From Corynebacterium efficiens YS-314 (GTDB lineage: Bacteria > Actinomycetota > Actinomycetes > Mycobacteriales > Mycobacteriaceae), in assembly GCF_000011305.1 (NCBI RefSeq), contig NC_004369.1, forward strand, positions 1,364,001-1,428,000: a stretch of DNA of 64,000 bases. The letters run 5' to 3'. This document shows, piece after piece, positions 1-9,066 of this stretch. The position numbers and the translations under genes are program-made. Position 1 is the first letter of the stretch. The number at the start of each line of letters is the position of its first letter. The notes below the pieces were generated by a model that was not told where the DNA came from, searched no databases, and saw only the letters and a program-made list of their open reading frames with translations.

Positions 1-737
1 CTGTGCTCCCCGGCCCTGCGGAGGGCTGCGGTGAATTCCGCCGGATCATCACCGGTGTGTAACTCTGTGACGCAGGTGATGCCCAATTCCCGGAGCAGCT
101 GCGCCACCATGGGGCGGTTGGAGTCGGGGATCTGCTCGGTGGTGGGGGCGGACCGGGCGTCGACAAGCTCATCCCCGCTGCTGAGCACCGTGACCGCGGG
201 CGTGGGGAACACGGATACCTCCCGTACGCCGGCGGAGATGAGTCCGGCGAGCAGGCCGGCATCGACGGTGTCACCGTCCCGGGCGAGCACATCACCGGTG
301 TCCACATTGTCCCCGCGTGGGCGGATGTGGGAACGGCCCCGGTAGGAGTGGATGGTCACCGTCTCCGGCAGATCCTGCGGGCCGGGTTCGGCGGAGGTGT
401 CCTCGACCGGGATGACCACGAGGCCATGCGGATCCGTGATGGGCGCGCCCGTCATGATGCGCACGGCTGTTCCCGGGGCCGGGGTGATCGCCTCACCACC
501 GGCAGGCACATCCCCGGTAACAGGCAGGGTGAGGTCGGACCCGTCAGCCAGATCGGAGGCGCGGACGAGGAAACCGTCCATCGCCGAGTTGGAAAACGGC
601 GGGACCGGAAGGACAGCGTGGGCATCGGTGGCCAGCACGCAGCCAACCGCCTCCGTCACGGGCAGGGTCACCGGCGGGGCCGGGGTACACAGGGAGAGTA
701 CGCGGGTGAGGTGGTCGGTGATGCTGGCCGTGGACAT
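1..737 (-). CDS. moeA: Molybdopterin molybdenumtransferase MoeA (C-terminus outside window)
   Basis: This protein inserts molybdate into adenylylated molybdopterin, the last common step of molybdenum-cofactor synthesis. I translated the minus strand by hand. The N-terminus MSTASITDHLTRV leads into the MoeA hallmark PPFSNSAMDGF, followed by GEAITPAPGTAVRIMTGAP and a VEDTS segment typical of domains I and III. The reading frame stays open to the window edge, so roughly the last 150-160 residues are missing. The ATG lies 7 nt after the moaA stop codon, which indicates co-transcription with moaA. The family call is firm; whether this copy is the main or a secondary MoeA paralogue cannot be judged. 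Confidence 0.9.
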   Translation of the reverse strand, partial: MSTASITDHLTRVLSLCTPAPPVTLPVTEAVGCVLATDAHAVLPVPPFSNSAMDGFLVRASDLADGSDLTLPVTGDVPAGGEAITPAPGTAVRIMTGAPITDPHGLVVIPVEDTSAEPGPQDLPETVTIHSYRGRSHIRPRGDNVDTGDVLARDGDTVDAGLLAGLISAGVREVSVFPTPAVTVLSSGDELVDARSAPTTEQIPDSNRPMVAQLLRELGITCVTELHTGDDPAEFTAALRRAGEH

Positions 738-744
738 GATCTGA

Positions 745-1890
745 TCACCCACCGATGGCGGACATGGGGCGGTCGGGCTGCAGGAAACCCTCATCATCGA
801 TACCGTGACCGGGTTTTTTCACCCACATCGCCCCTGCCCACACGGCAGCCAGCTCCTCATCGGTGGCCCCGGCACGCATGATGTCGCGCAGGGGTGTCTC
901 GGTGCGGGCGAACAGGCAGTTGCGGATGGTACCGTCGCTGGTCAGGCGGGAGCGGTCGCAGTCCCCACAGAACGGGTGCGTCACCGAGGCGATGATGCCG
1001 AGGGTGCCGGTGACGGACGTGTTGTTCCGGTCGGTGGCGTTCCACAGTGCAGCCGGGGCGGAACCGCGTGGTTCCCTCGCGGGGGAGAGGATGAATGCCT
1101 GTTCCAGCCGCTCAAAGATCTGGGCTGCGGTGACCATGTCCCCGCGCCGCCACTGTTCGCGCGGCCCCAGGGGCATCTGTTCAATGAAGCGCAGCTGCGC
1201 ACCGAGCTCCAGGCAGTAGGAGGCCAGGGGGACGATATCCACCTCATTGACACCGGGCATGACCACCGCGTTGACCTTGACGGGTTGCATACCTGATGCC
1301 ACGGCCGCCTCGATGGAGGACAGGACCCCGGACAGGCGGTCCCGGCGGGTCAGCGACAGATACCGCTGCGCATCGATGGTGTCCAGGGAGATATTGACCC
1401 GGTGCAGGCCGGCCTCCCGCAACCCCACGATCCGTTTGTCCAGGCCCAGACCGTTGGTGGTCAGGGCGGTGCGCACCGTTTCGCCCTCGTCGGTGCGTAG
1501 TGCGGTGGTGGCGCTGATGATGTCCTCGAGGTTTTTCCGCAGGAGGGGTTCGCCACCGGTGAAACGGATCTGGCGGATGCCGAGCTTCTCCACGGCGATG
1601 CGGATGAGGCGGATGGTTTCCGCATCGCTGAGTGTCTGTTCCGTGGGCATCCATTCCAGCCCCTCAGCCGGCATGCAGTAGGTGCACCTCAGGTTGCAGC
1701 GGTCGGTCAGTGAAACCCGCAGGTCCCGGGCGACCCGGCCGAATCGGTCCACGAGCGTACGGGTGCCATCCGGTCCGGCGACAGGCAGGTCGGCCGGGAG
1801 ATCCCCAGGCCCAACCGGAGGAGTCAGCAGTGGGCTCTGCGACGTTGCCTGGGGAGGGGGCCCGGGCTGGAGGAAGAGGCGGGTGGTCAT
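745..1890 (-). CDS. moaA: GTP 3',8-cyclase MoaA (radical SAM)
   Basis: MoaA catalyses the first step of molybdenum-cofactor synthesis, converting GTP to 3',8-cyclo-GTP with MoaC downstream. The 381-residue product has the radical-SAM cluster motif CNLRCTYC near residues 85-92, the GGEP SAM-binding motif (FTGGEPLLRK) and a C-terminal second cluster site CGDCDRSRLTSDG...NCLF that holds the substrate-binding 4Fe-4S. It ends in the conserved Gly-Gly. A GGATGGAG ribosome-binding site (about 1895-1902, minus strand) precedes the ATG. Length matches corynebacterial MoaA with its 40-residue N-terminal extension. It is followed directly by moeA on the same strand. Confidence 0.95.
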   Translation of the reverse strand: MTTRLFLQPGPPPQATSQSPLLTPPVGPGDLPADLPVAGPDGTRTLVDRFGRVARDLRVSLTDRCNLRCTYCMPAEGLEWMPTEQTLSDAETIRLIRIAVEKLGIRQIRFTGGEPLLRKNLEDIISATTALRTDEGETVRTALTTNGLGLDKRIVGLREAGLHRVNISLDTIDAQRYLSLTRRDRLSGVLSSIEAAVASGMQPVKVNAVVMPGVNEVDIVPLASYCLELGAQLRFIEQMPLGPREQWRRGDMVTAAQIFERLEQAFILSPAREPRGSAPAALWNATDRNNTSVTGTLGIIASVTHPFCGDCDRSRLTSDGTIRNCLFARTETPLRDIMRAGATDEELAAVWAGAMWVKKPGHGIDDEGFLQPDRPMSAIGG

Positions 1891-1927
1891 ATGAACTCCA
1901 TCCTAGGAACGGTGCAGATTAAAACCA

Positions 1928-1933
1928 ACTATA
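1928..1933 (-). promoter_or_regulatory. Possible -10 box upstream of moaA
   Basis: On the minus strand the sequence TATAGT occurs 38 nt before the moaA start codon, in a short AT-rich patch (1915-1955). The matching -35 region is poor, so this is a weak candidate promoter for moaA-moeA. Confidence 0.3.
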
Positions 1934-1981
1934 ACCGGAAATAATCGGAAAACCATGGGTTCGGGACAATGCTGCCGGTGA

Positions 1982-3697
1982 CTACTTCTCACCTGGGCCT
2001 TTGAGTTTGATCACTTCGAATTCACCATTGGCCAGATGCATGCGCAGATCCTTCTTGTCGAATTTACCCACCGAGGTCTTGTCGATCTCACTGACGAAGG
2101 TCCAGTATTCCGGGAGCATCCAGTTCGGTAACCGGTCCCGCAGTTGGTCGCGCAATTTCTCCGCGGTCTCGCGGGTGGGTTCAACATTCGGATACAACAG
2201 CGTCACCGCCAGGGGGCGTTCCACCCACTTGTCATCAGGGAAGCCGATGACCGCGCACTCCACGACCTCGGGGGTGGCCATGATGAGATTCTCCAGCTGG
2301 GCTGAGTAGATCCACTCACCACCGGAGCGGATCACATCACGGGCCCGGTCCTGGATGGTGAGGAAACCGTCACTGGTGACGGAACCCACGTCCCCGGTAC
2401 GGAGCCATCCGTCGGCGGTGAATGATTCCCGACCATCATCGACCTGCTCGCCATCGAAGGTGTGCGCCAATCCCCCCTCGGTCTGGGTGGGGGGCTGGAA
2501 GTAGGATCCGGTCACCCAGGGGCCGCGAACCTGGATCTCACCTTCATTGCGGTCGGTGGAGGCCATCACCTGGCCGTCATTGACCACCCGGTATTCCAAC
2601 GAGGCGGGGAAACGGCCCTGGGAGACCCGGTATGCCCAGCGGGCGCTACCGGAGGCACCGGAGGGCGGGCGGGACACCGTGCCCACGGTAGATGTCTCCG
2701 TCATGCCCCAGACATGCACCACATCCACGCCATACCGCTCCTCCCACAGGGTGATCAGCACAGGGGGAACCGCAGAACCGCCGACGTACAGCTCCCGCAG
2801 TGACATCCGCTCCGGTGGGTTCTTCAGGTAGTGGACCATCAGCTGGATCCACAGGGTGGGCACACCGTGGGCCACGCGGGGCAGCGTGGTGGAGATGATC
2901 TTCGCCAGGGTGGGGGCGGAGAGATCCGAGCCGGGCATCACCAGCGGGGTGCCCGACATGAAGGCCGCGATAGGAACACCCCAGCTCAGGACATGGTAGA
3001 TCGGCACACAGCACAGGAAGGTCTCGCCGTGGGTCACCGACAGGGAATCGGTGGTGCGCAGACTCAGTGACTGCAGGTACAACGACCTGTGTGAGTACAC
3101 AACCCCCTTGGGTGCGCCGGTGGTGCCGGTGGAGTACCCGATCGCCGCCGCGGTGCGCTCATCCTGGACCGGCCAGTCATAGTGGGTGGACCGACCATCC
3201 AGGAGTGATTCATAGGAATAGGCCTCCACACTCTCAGGCAGGTGGGAGGCGGGTTCCCGGATATCGGAATCACCGATGAAGATCACGGCCCGGACGCCGG
3301 GACAGCTCTTGAGCACCTCGCCCAGTTGACCCGCCAGCCGGGGATCCGCGACGATGACCTCATCCTCCGCATGGTTGATGATGTAGGAGATCTGGTGGTT
3401 CATAAGCTGTTTGTTGATCGGGTTGAATACCGCCCCCATGCAGGACACTGCGAACATTGTTTCCAGGTGTTCGCCGCAGTTATACAACAGCGACCCCACC
3501 CGCTGGTCACCTGTGATCCCGAATGAGTCATGGAGCGCGTGGGCCAGGGCAGCAGCGCGGGCGCCGATGTCGGCGAATGTGAGCTGTTCCTGTTCGCCGC
3601 CGTCGTACGTGGTGACGATCGTGTCACCGTGGACGGTGGAACCATATTTGAGGATCCTGGAGAGGGAGAGGGGGACGTCCTGCATGGTGCTGAGCAT
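1982..3697 (-). CDS. Long-chain fatty-acid/acyl-CoA ligase (ANL superfamily)
   Basis: Predicted AMP-forming acyl-CoA synthetase that activates a carboxylic acid to its CoA thioester. It shows the ANL P-loop motif YSTGTTGAPKGV (around residue 190), the A5 region VWGMTET, the A7/A8 motifs WLRTGDVG and the hinge DRARDVIRSGGEWI, and a C-terminal SVGKFDKKDLR carrying the catalytic Lys. These are the elements of medium/long-chain FadD-type enzymes. I prefer the ATG at 3697 (MLSTMQDVPLSL..., 571 aa) over the in-frame GTG at 3727, because a TAGAGT -10 box lies 7 nt before it, giving a leaderless transcript. It is a monocistronic minus-strand gene divergent from rho. Substrate is unknown. Confidence 0.85.
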   Translation of the reverse strand: MLSTMQDVPLSLSRILKYGSTVHGDTIVTTYDGGEQEQLTFADIGARAAALAHALHDSFGITGDQRVGSLLYNCGEHLETMFAVSCMGAVFNPINKQLMNHQISYIINHAEDEVIVADPRLAGQLGEVLKSCPGVRAVIFIGDSDIREPASHLPESVEAYSYESLLDGRSTHYDWPVQDERTAAAIGYSTGTTGAPKGVVYSHRSLYLQSLSLRTTDSLSVTHGETFLCCVPIYHVLSWGVPIAAFMSGTPLVMPGSDLSAPTLAKIISTTLPRVAHGVPTLWIQLMVHYLKNPPERMSLRELYVGGSAVPPVLITLWEERYGVDVVHVWGMTETSTVGTVSRPPSGASGSARWAYRVSQGRFPASLEYRVVNDGQVMASTDRNEGEIQVRGPWVTGSYFQPPTQTEGGLAHTFDGEQVDDGRESFTADGWLRTGDVGSVTSDGFLTIQDRARDVIRSGGEWIYSAQLENLIMATPEVVECAVIGFPDDKWVERPLAVTLLYPNVEPTRETAEKLRDQLRDRLPNWMLPEYWTFVSEIDKTSVGKFDKKDLRMHLANGEFEVIKLKGPGEK

Positions 3698-3704
3698 GCT
3701 TAAC

Positions 3705-3710
3705 ACTCTA
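3705..3710 (-). promoter_or_regulatory. Leaderless-type -10 box of the acyl-CoA ligase gene
   Basis: TAGAGT on the minus strand, 7 nt before the ATG at 3697. This spacing puts the transcription start at about the start codon, and no Shine-Dalgarno sequence is present. The -35 region is not convincing. Confidence 0.4.
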
Positions 3711-3727
3711 GCGGCAGGGGTGGACAC

Positions 3728-4280
3728 GGAAACCGGTAATGGGGGTCCGGGTGGGAAACCGGTATCCGGGGTGGCCTGAGGAGCGGACCTTCTCCGCCCT
3801 GCCGGAGTCCTCCAGGGACGGAAGGTGGGGCACCGATTAAGACACCACCTGTGTAGTACGCTAATATGTCCTGATAAGACCGGGTAGGCTATACCGGTGC
3901 GCTTTACAATCCTTCTTCATCCCTGTGGGCGTCGCCCAGCGGTGTCACCGTGCGGGGATGGTGGGATGAATATACGGCGCACCTTCAGGTGTGGGCCCAA
4001 CTCGGCCACAACCGGTCTGGATCAGGGCGCAGCATTGCATCCGCATCATGTGGAGAACATGTTTCCCCTTTCCCTGTGAACTACCACGTAACCCCATTCA
4101 GGCGTGTGTCGACATTCCGGGTTTCTGCCCGCTGGGTGTCATGCTGATCGACGTTCTGCCGTGGGGTTGTGGGTGGTCAACCTCAATTACACAGAAGAAG
4201 CTTTTCAGCCTTCGCGAATGCCATGTAGGCCCATGGGACACAACACCGCCATTTGGTTGGAATGCAACGAAAGGATATCT
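3728..4280. other. Intergenic region between the acyl-CoA ligase gene and rho, with long rho leader
   Basis: This 553-nt stretch separates divergent genes. It contains a promoter candidate for rho (3839-3867), implying a leader of about 400 nt. Short open frames in it lack ribosome-binding sites and coding character. I see no recognised riboswitch. A long leader would suit Rho autoregulation, which is known in other bacteria. Confidence 0.5.
3839..3867 (+). promoter_or_regulatory. Candidate sigma-A promoter for rho
   Basis: AAGACA (3839-3844) and TAATAT (3862-3867) are separated by 17 nt. The -10 hexamer and spacer fit the corynebacterial housekeeping consensus and the -35 matches TTGACA at 4 of 6 positions. 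Transcription would start near 3874. Confidence 0.5.
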
Positions 4281-6443
4281 GTGACCGACACAGACAACAC
4301 CGCAGCGAACCAGGGCGATCTGACCGCCCTTCGACTGCCGGAACTGCGCAAGATCGCCGGTGAACTCGGACTCAGGGGAGTTTCCGCGCTGCGTAAGGGT
4401 GATTTGATCAACGCCATCGCCACCGCCCGTTCGGGTGGATCACCTGCCCAACCGACCCAGCAGGCTGGGCCAGCCAAGGATGCCCCGGCCGCTCCCGCGA
4501 CCCGCACCCGCCGGGCCACCAGGACCTCCGCGCCTGAGAAGGGTGCGGAAGCCGCCGAAGCCCCAGCACCTGACGCCCCGGTGCAGGAAGCACAGGAGAC
4601 CCAGGAGGCTCCCGCCCGTCGGGGTCGTCGTCGGGTGACCGCATCGCCGTCGAGCACCCAGTCGAGCACCCAGGAGGAGACGGGCACCACCCAGGACACC
4701 CCCACCCAGGACACCCCCACCCAGGACACCCCCACCCAGGACACCCCAGCACAGGAGGCACCCGCCCAGCAGGATGGTCAGTCCGCCTCCGATGGGGATG
4801 ACCAGGACAACCGCATGGAGTCCCGCTCCGCTGCCCGTCGCGCACGCCGCAACCGTCAGCGCCAGAGCCAGCGGGACACCCAGGATTCCGCCCACGGGGA
4901 GCAGTCCCAGGATGAGACCACGGATGCCCCGGCAGAGCGTTCAGAGCGTTCAGACCAGACCCAGTCCGATGACAACCAGTCGGATTCCCAGGACCGCCAC
5001 CGCGGCAACCAGCGTCGTGACCGCCGCGGTAACCGCAGCGACAACCAGCAGGACCAGGGTGACAACCAGTCGGACTCCCGGGACAACAGCCAGAACAACC
5101 GTCAGGGCAACCGCGACTCCGATGACCACGGTGATGACCGCCGTGGCCGCAGGGGACGTCGCAACCGCAGGGGACGCGACCGCAGCGACAACCGCGACAA
5201 CCGCGACAACCGGAATGAAAACCAGCAGGACCAGGGCGATAACCAGAACGACGACCAGCTGCAGAACGTCGCCGGCATCCTCGACATCGTGGACACCAAT
5301 GTCGCCTTCGTGCGCACCACCGGGTACCACCCGGCGCCGTCCGATGTCTTTGTCAACAACCAGCTGATCCGCCGCATGGGTCTGCGCTCCGGTGACGCGA
5401 TCGTCGGCCAGGTGCGCATGAACCAGGGCGGCAACCAGGGTGGTCGTCAAGGTGGCCACGGTGGACGCAACCGCCAGAAGTACAACAACCTCGTCCGCGT
5501 GGAGACCATCAACGGTCTGCCCGTTGAGGAGGCACGTAACCGCCCCGAGTTCAACAAGCTCACCCCGCTGTACCCGAACCAGCGTCTGCGTCTGGAGACC
5601 GAGCCGAAGATCCTGACCACCCGTGTCATCGATCTGATCATGCCGATCGGTAAGGGGCAGCGTGCCCTGATCGTGTCCCCGCCGAAGGCCGGTAAGACCA
5701 CCATCCTGCAGAACATCGCGAATGCGATCGCCACCAACAACCCGGAGTGCTACCTCATGGTCGTGCTGGTCGATGAGCGCCCCGAGGAGGTCACCGACAT
5801 GCAGCGTTCGGTCAAGGGTGAGGTCATCGCCTCCACCTTCGACCGCCCGCCATCAGAGCACACCGCTGTTGCAGAGCTGGCCATCGAGCGCGCCAAGCGA
5901 CTGGTGGAGCAGGGCCAGGACGTGGTGGTCCTGCTGGATTCCATCACCCGCCTGGGCCGTGCGTACAACAACAGCTCCCCGGCATCGGGACGCATTCTGT
6001 CCGGTGGTGTCGACTCCAACGCGCTGTACCCACCGAAGCGTTTCCTGGGTGCCGCCCGCAACATCGAGAACGGTGGTTCCCTGACCATCATCGCCACCGC
6101 GATGGTGGAGACCGGTTCCGCCGGTGACACCGTGATCTTCGAGGAGTTCAAGGGCACCGGCAACGCGGAGCTCAAGCTGGACCGTAAGATCTCCGAGCGT
6201 CGGGTGTTCCCGGCTGTGGATGTCAACCCGTCCGGCACCCGCAAGGATGAGTTGCTGCTCAACCCGGATGAGGCACGCATCATGCACAAGCTGCGTCGCA
6301 TCCTGTCCGCCCTGGACAACCAGCAGGCCATCGATCTGCTCATCAAGCAGCTGAAGAAGACGAAATCCAACGCGGAATTCCTCATGCAGGTCGCCTCCAG
6401 CGCCCCGATGGCAGGATCCGAGAATGATGAGGAGTACTCCTGA
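4281..6443 (+). CDS. rho: Transcription termination factor Rho
   Basis: Rho is the hexameric RNA-dependent ATPase that terminates transcription. The C-terminal two thirds are canonical: RNA-binding cold-shock fold ([18 protein letters not shown]), Walker A PPKAGKTT, Walker [17 protein letters not shown], and Q-loop/R-loop region [10 protein letters not shown]. The N-terminus begins with the Rho SAP-like helix ([18 protein letters not shown]) and then has the long, low-complexity Arg/Asp/Gln/Asn-rich insertion (about residues 50-330) typical of actinobacterial Rho. I chose the GTG at 4281 (720 aa) because AAAGGA lies 5 nt upstream. The in-frame extension to 4104 has no ribosome-binding site or conserved sequence. 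The TGA overlaps the ATG of prfA by one base. Confidence 0.97.
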   Translation: MTDTDNTAANQGDLTALRLPELRKIAGELGLRGVSALRKGDLINAIATARSGGSPAQPTQQAGPAKDAPAAPATRTRRATRTSAPEKGAEAAEAPAPDAPVQEAQETQEAPARRGRRRVTASPSSTQSSTQEETGTTQDTPTQDTPTQDTPTQDTPAQEAPAQQDGQSASDGDDQDNRMESRSAARRARRNRQRQSQRDTQDSAHGEQSQDETTDAPAERSERSDQTQSDDNQSDSQDRHRGNQRRDRRGNRSDNQQDQGDNQSDSRDNSQNNRQGNRDSDDHGDDRRGRRGRRNRRGRDRSDNRDNRDNRNENQQDQGDNQNDDQLQNVAGILDIVDTNVAFVRTTGYHPAPSDVFVNNQLIRRMGLRSGDAIVGQVRMNQGGNQGGRQGGHGGRNRQKYNNLVRVETINGLPVEEARNRPEFNKLTPLYPNQRLRLETEPKILTTRVIDLIMPIGKGQRALIVSPPKAGKTTILQNIANAIATNNPECYLMVVLVDERPEEVTDMQRSVKGEVIASTFDRPPSEHTAVAELAIERAKRLVEQGQDVVVLLDSITRLGRAYNNSSPASGRILSGGVDSNALYPPKRFLGAARNIENGGSLTIIATAMVETGSAGDTVIFEEFKGTGNAELKLDRKISERRVFPAVDVNPSGTRKDELLLNPDEARIMHKLRRILSALDNQQAIDLLIKQLKKTKSNAEFLMQVASSAPMAGSENDEEYS
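4689..4748 (+). repeat. Four 15-bp tandem repeats inside rho (TQDTP x4)
   Basis: Four consecutive copies of acccaggacaccccc (the last base differs in copy four) encode TQDTP repeats within the disordered N-terminal insertion of Rho. The unit preserves the reading frame, so copy-number change would alter linker length without disrupting the gene. Confidence 0.9.
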
Positions 6444-7519
6444 TGGCAGGACACGTATCAGCGGTTGACGATATTCTCGCCGAGTACCACGGACTCGAGG
6501 AGCAGATGGCGGACCCCGCCCTGCACAACGATCCCGCCGCCGCCCGCCGGGTGGGCAAGCGCTACTCCGAGCTGCAGCCGATCATCAACGTGCACCGCCA
6601 GCTCGTCCAGGTCCGGGATGATCTCGAGGCCGCCCGCGAGATGGCCCACGAGGACCATGAGTTCGCCGCCGAGGCCGAGCGCCTCGAGGTGGAGTTGGTG
6701 GAGTTGGAGGAGAAGCTCGCCGACCTGCTCGCCCCCCGCGATGAACACGACGGTGACGATATCGTCATGGAGATCAAGGCCGGTGCCGGTGGCGAGGAGG
6801 CTGCGCTGTTCGCCGGCGACCTGCTGCGCATGTACCAGAAGTACGCCGACAAGCACGGTTTCATCATCGAGGTGCTGGACTCCGCGGAATCCGACCTCGG
6901 TGGTGTCAAGGACATCACCCTGTCCATCCGTTCCCGCCAGCCCTCCCGCGACGGTGCCTGGAGCCAGTTCAAGTTCGAGGGCGGTGTGCACCGTGTCCAG
7001 CGTGTGCCCGTGACCGAGTCCCAGGGACGCATCCAGACCTCCGCCGCCGGCGTGCTGGTCTACCCCGAGCCGGATGAGGTGGAGGACGTGGAGATCGACG
7101 AGAAGGAGATCCGCGTCGATGTCTACCGTTCCTCGGGTAAGGGTGGTCAGGGTGTCAACACCACCGACTCCGCCGTGCGTATCACCCACCTGCCCACCGG
7201 CATCGTGGTGACCTGTCAGAAGGAACGCTCCCAGATCCAGAACCGGGCACGCGCCATGCAGGTGCTGGCAGCCCGTCTGCAGGCTCTGCAGAAGGAGGAG
7301 GCGGACGCCGAGGCAGCTGAGGGCCGCGCCTCCCAGATCCGCACCATGGACCGCTCCGAGCGCATCCGCACCTACAACTGGCCGGAGAACCGCATCAGCG
7401 ACCACCGCATCGGCTTCAAGGCCAATAACCTCGATGCCGTGCTCAATGGTGAACTGGATGATCTGTTCACCGCACTGCGTGCCGCTGAGCGTGCAGAGCG
7501 TCTCGAAGCCGATAACTAA
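6443..7519 (+). CDS. prfA: Peptide chain release factor 1
   Basis: RF1 recognises UAA and UAG stop codons and triggers peptide release. The 358-residue protein carries the GGQ motif within [17 protein letters not shown] and the RF1-specific PxT tripeptide (PVT in [14 protein letters not shown]), which distinguishes it from RF2 (SPF). Length is normal. Its ATG overlaps the rho stop by one base, implying translational coupling. The following gene prmC starts 2 nt after the stop and encodes the enzyme expected to methylate the GGQ glutamine of this factor. Confidence 0.97.
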   Translation: MAGHVSAVDDILAEYHGLEEQMADPALHNDPAAARRVGKRYSELQPIINVHRQLVQVRDDLEAAREMAHEDHEFAAEAERLEVELVELEEKLADLLAPRDEHDGDDIVMEIKAGAGGEEAALFAGDLLRMYQKYADKHGFIIEVLDSAESDLGGVKDITLSIRSRQPSRDGAWSQFKFEGGVHRVQRVPVTESQGRIQTSAAGVLVYPEPDEVEDVEIDEKEIRVDVYRSSGKGGQGVNTTDSAVRITHLPTGIVVTCQKERSQIQNRARAMQVLAARLQALQKEEADAEAAEGRASQIRTMDRSERIRTYNWPENRISDHRIGFKANNLDAVLNGELDDLFTALRAAERAERLEADN

Positions 7520-7521
7520 AC

Positions 7522-8364
7522 ATGCGTACCCTCGGGGAGGCATTGCGCGACGCCACCGTCATCCTGGAACAGGCTGCGGTGGCGTCGCCACTTAATGACG
7601 CCCGCCTCATCGCCGCGCACCTGCTCGGCTGCGGGCCGCTGAACGTGGCGTTGTATATGCGTGATCCGGTGCCCGACGGCTTCGATGAGGCTGTGGCGCG
7701 CCGGGCCGCCCGTGAGCCACTGCAACATATCCTGGGGCGCGCCCCCATGGGGCCACTCGATCTGCATGTCGGGCCCGGGGTGTTCGTTCCCCGCCCGGAG
7801 ACCGAGGTGCTCGCCGACTGGGCGGTGCGTCGGGGACGCGGCGTCGACAAGCCCGTTGTGGTGGATCTGTGCACCGGCAGCGGCGCGCTCGCCGCGTACA
7901 TCGCCCATGAGCTTGTCGACGCCTCCGTCACCGCCGTGGAACTCGATCCGGGTGCCGCGACGTGGGCGCAACGCAACTTCGACGAGTTCACACCCGGTGT
8001 GGATCTGGTCATCGGTGATGTCACCGACCCGACCCTGCTGCCTGATCTGCACGGCCGGGTGGACATCGTGGTGTCCAACCCGCCGTATGTCCCGGAGACC
8101 GGCGACCTGGATCCCGAGGTCTACCGTGATCCGCACATGGCGGTGTTCAGCGGGCCCACCGGGATGGATGTGATCACGGAGATGATCCACCTCATCCATG
8201 CGCTACTGGCGCCCGGGGGAGTGGTCGGGATTGAACATGATGACACCACCTCGGCGGCCGTGCGGGACGTTGTGACAGGTCACGGCGGTTTTGTCGATGT
8301 CGCGGTGCTCAAGGACCTGACCGGTCGGGACCGCTTTATCACAGCGAGTAAGCTGGCACCTTGA
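7522..8364 (+). CDS. prmC: Release factor glutamine N5-methyltransferase PrmC (HemK)
   Basis: SAM-dependent methyltransferase that modifies the Gln of the GGQ motif in release factors. Motif I is [16 protein letters not shown] (residues about 113-128) and the diagnostic NPPY active site is [10 protein letters not shown]. The N-terminal helical substrate-recognition domain is present ([27 protein letters not shown]). The 280-aa length is typical. It is placed immediately downstream of prfA, the usual partner. Confidence 0.95.
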   Translation: MRTLGEALRDATVILEQAAVASPLNDARLIAAHLLGCGPLNVALYMRDPVPDGFDEAVARRAAREPLQHILGRAPMGPLDLHVGPGVFVPRPETEVLADWAVRRGRGVDKPVVVDLCTGSGALAAYIAHELVDASVTAVELDPGAATWAQRNFDEFTPGVDLVIGDVTDPTLLPDLHGRVDIVVSNPPYVPETGDLDPEVYRDPHMAVFSGPTGMDVITEMIHLIHALLAPGGVVGIEHDDTTSAAVRDVVTGHGGFVDVAVLKDLTGRDRFITASKLAP

Positions 8365-8413
8365 GTTTGATCAACTCACCACCATCCGTACACATCTTTA
8401 TAGGAGCACCAGA

Positions 8414-9064
8414 GTGAGCAGAGTATATGACTGCGCCGACCCGGAATCCCGTGTTGCCGGCCTGAAAGCCGCCGTCGACGCCGTGAAGGCCGGGCAGCTC
8501 GTTGTCCTACCCACGGATACCCTCTACGGCCTCGGCTGCGATGCCTTCAACAACCAGGCCGTGGCCAACCTGCTGGCCACCAAACACCGCGGCCCCGACA
8601 TGCCGGTGCCCGTGCTGGTCGGCAGCTGGGACACCATCCAGGGTCTGGTCCAGCACTACTCAGAGCAGGCCCGCACACTCGTGCAGGCCTTCTGGCCCGG
8701 TGGGTTGTCCATCATCGTGCCCCAGGCACCCAGCCTGCCGTGGAATCTCGGTGACACCCGTGGCACCGTCATGCTGCGCATGCCGCTGCATCCGGTGGCG
8801 ATCGAACTGCTCCGGGAAACCGGCCCCATGGCGGTCTCCTCGGCGAACATCTCCGGTCACACCCCGCCGAGCACCGTCACCGAGGCGCGTCAGCAGCTCA
8901 ACCAGAATGTCTCCGTCTACCTCGATGGCGGTGAATGCGCGATCGGCAAGCCATCGTCCATCATCGACATCTCCGGCCCCCACCCGAAACTCCTGCGTGA
9001 GGGTGCCATCAGTGCAGAACGCATCGGTGAGGTTCTGGGAGTGACGGCGGAAAGCCTGCGGTAG
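8414..9064 (+). CDS. L-threonylcarbamoyladenylate synthase (Sua5/YrdC/TsaC family)
   Basis: This enzyme makes threonylcarbamoyl-AMP from Thr, bicarbonate and ATP for t6A37 modification of ANN-decoding tRNAs. The YrdC domain signatures are clear: GQLVVLPTDTLYGLGCDAFN, KHRGPDMPVPVLVG, and SSANISGHTPPSTVTEA, with the C-terminal SSIIDISGPHPKLLREGAI. At 216 aa it is the short form without the extra Sua5 domain. The GTG start has AGGAG 7 nt upstream. The order prfA-prmC-Sua5-wecA is the same as in mycobacteria (Rv1299-Rv1302). Confidence 0.93.
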   Translation: MSRVYDCADPESRVAGLKAAVDAVKAGQLVVLPTDTLYGLGCDAFNNQAVANLLATKHRGPDMPVPVLVGSWDTIQGLVQHYSEQARTLVQAFWPGGLSIIVPQAPSLPWNLGDTRGTVMLRMPLHPVAIELLRETGPMAVSSANISGHTPPSTVTEARQQLNQNVSVYLDGGECAIGKPSSIIDISGPHPKLLREGAISAERIGEVLGVTAESLR

Positions 9065-9066
9065 AT

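Noticed and set aside
4104..4280. 59-residue N-terminal extension of Rho
   Set aside because: No ribosome-binding site or Rho-like sequence. The GTG at 4281 has AAAGGA at proper spacing and starts the conserved Rho helix.
6458..7543. 361-codon open frame antisense to prfA
   Set aside because: Shadow of RF1, rich in Gly/Leu/Val repeats; no start signal.
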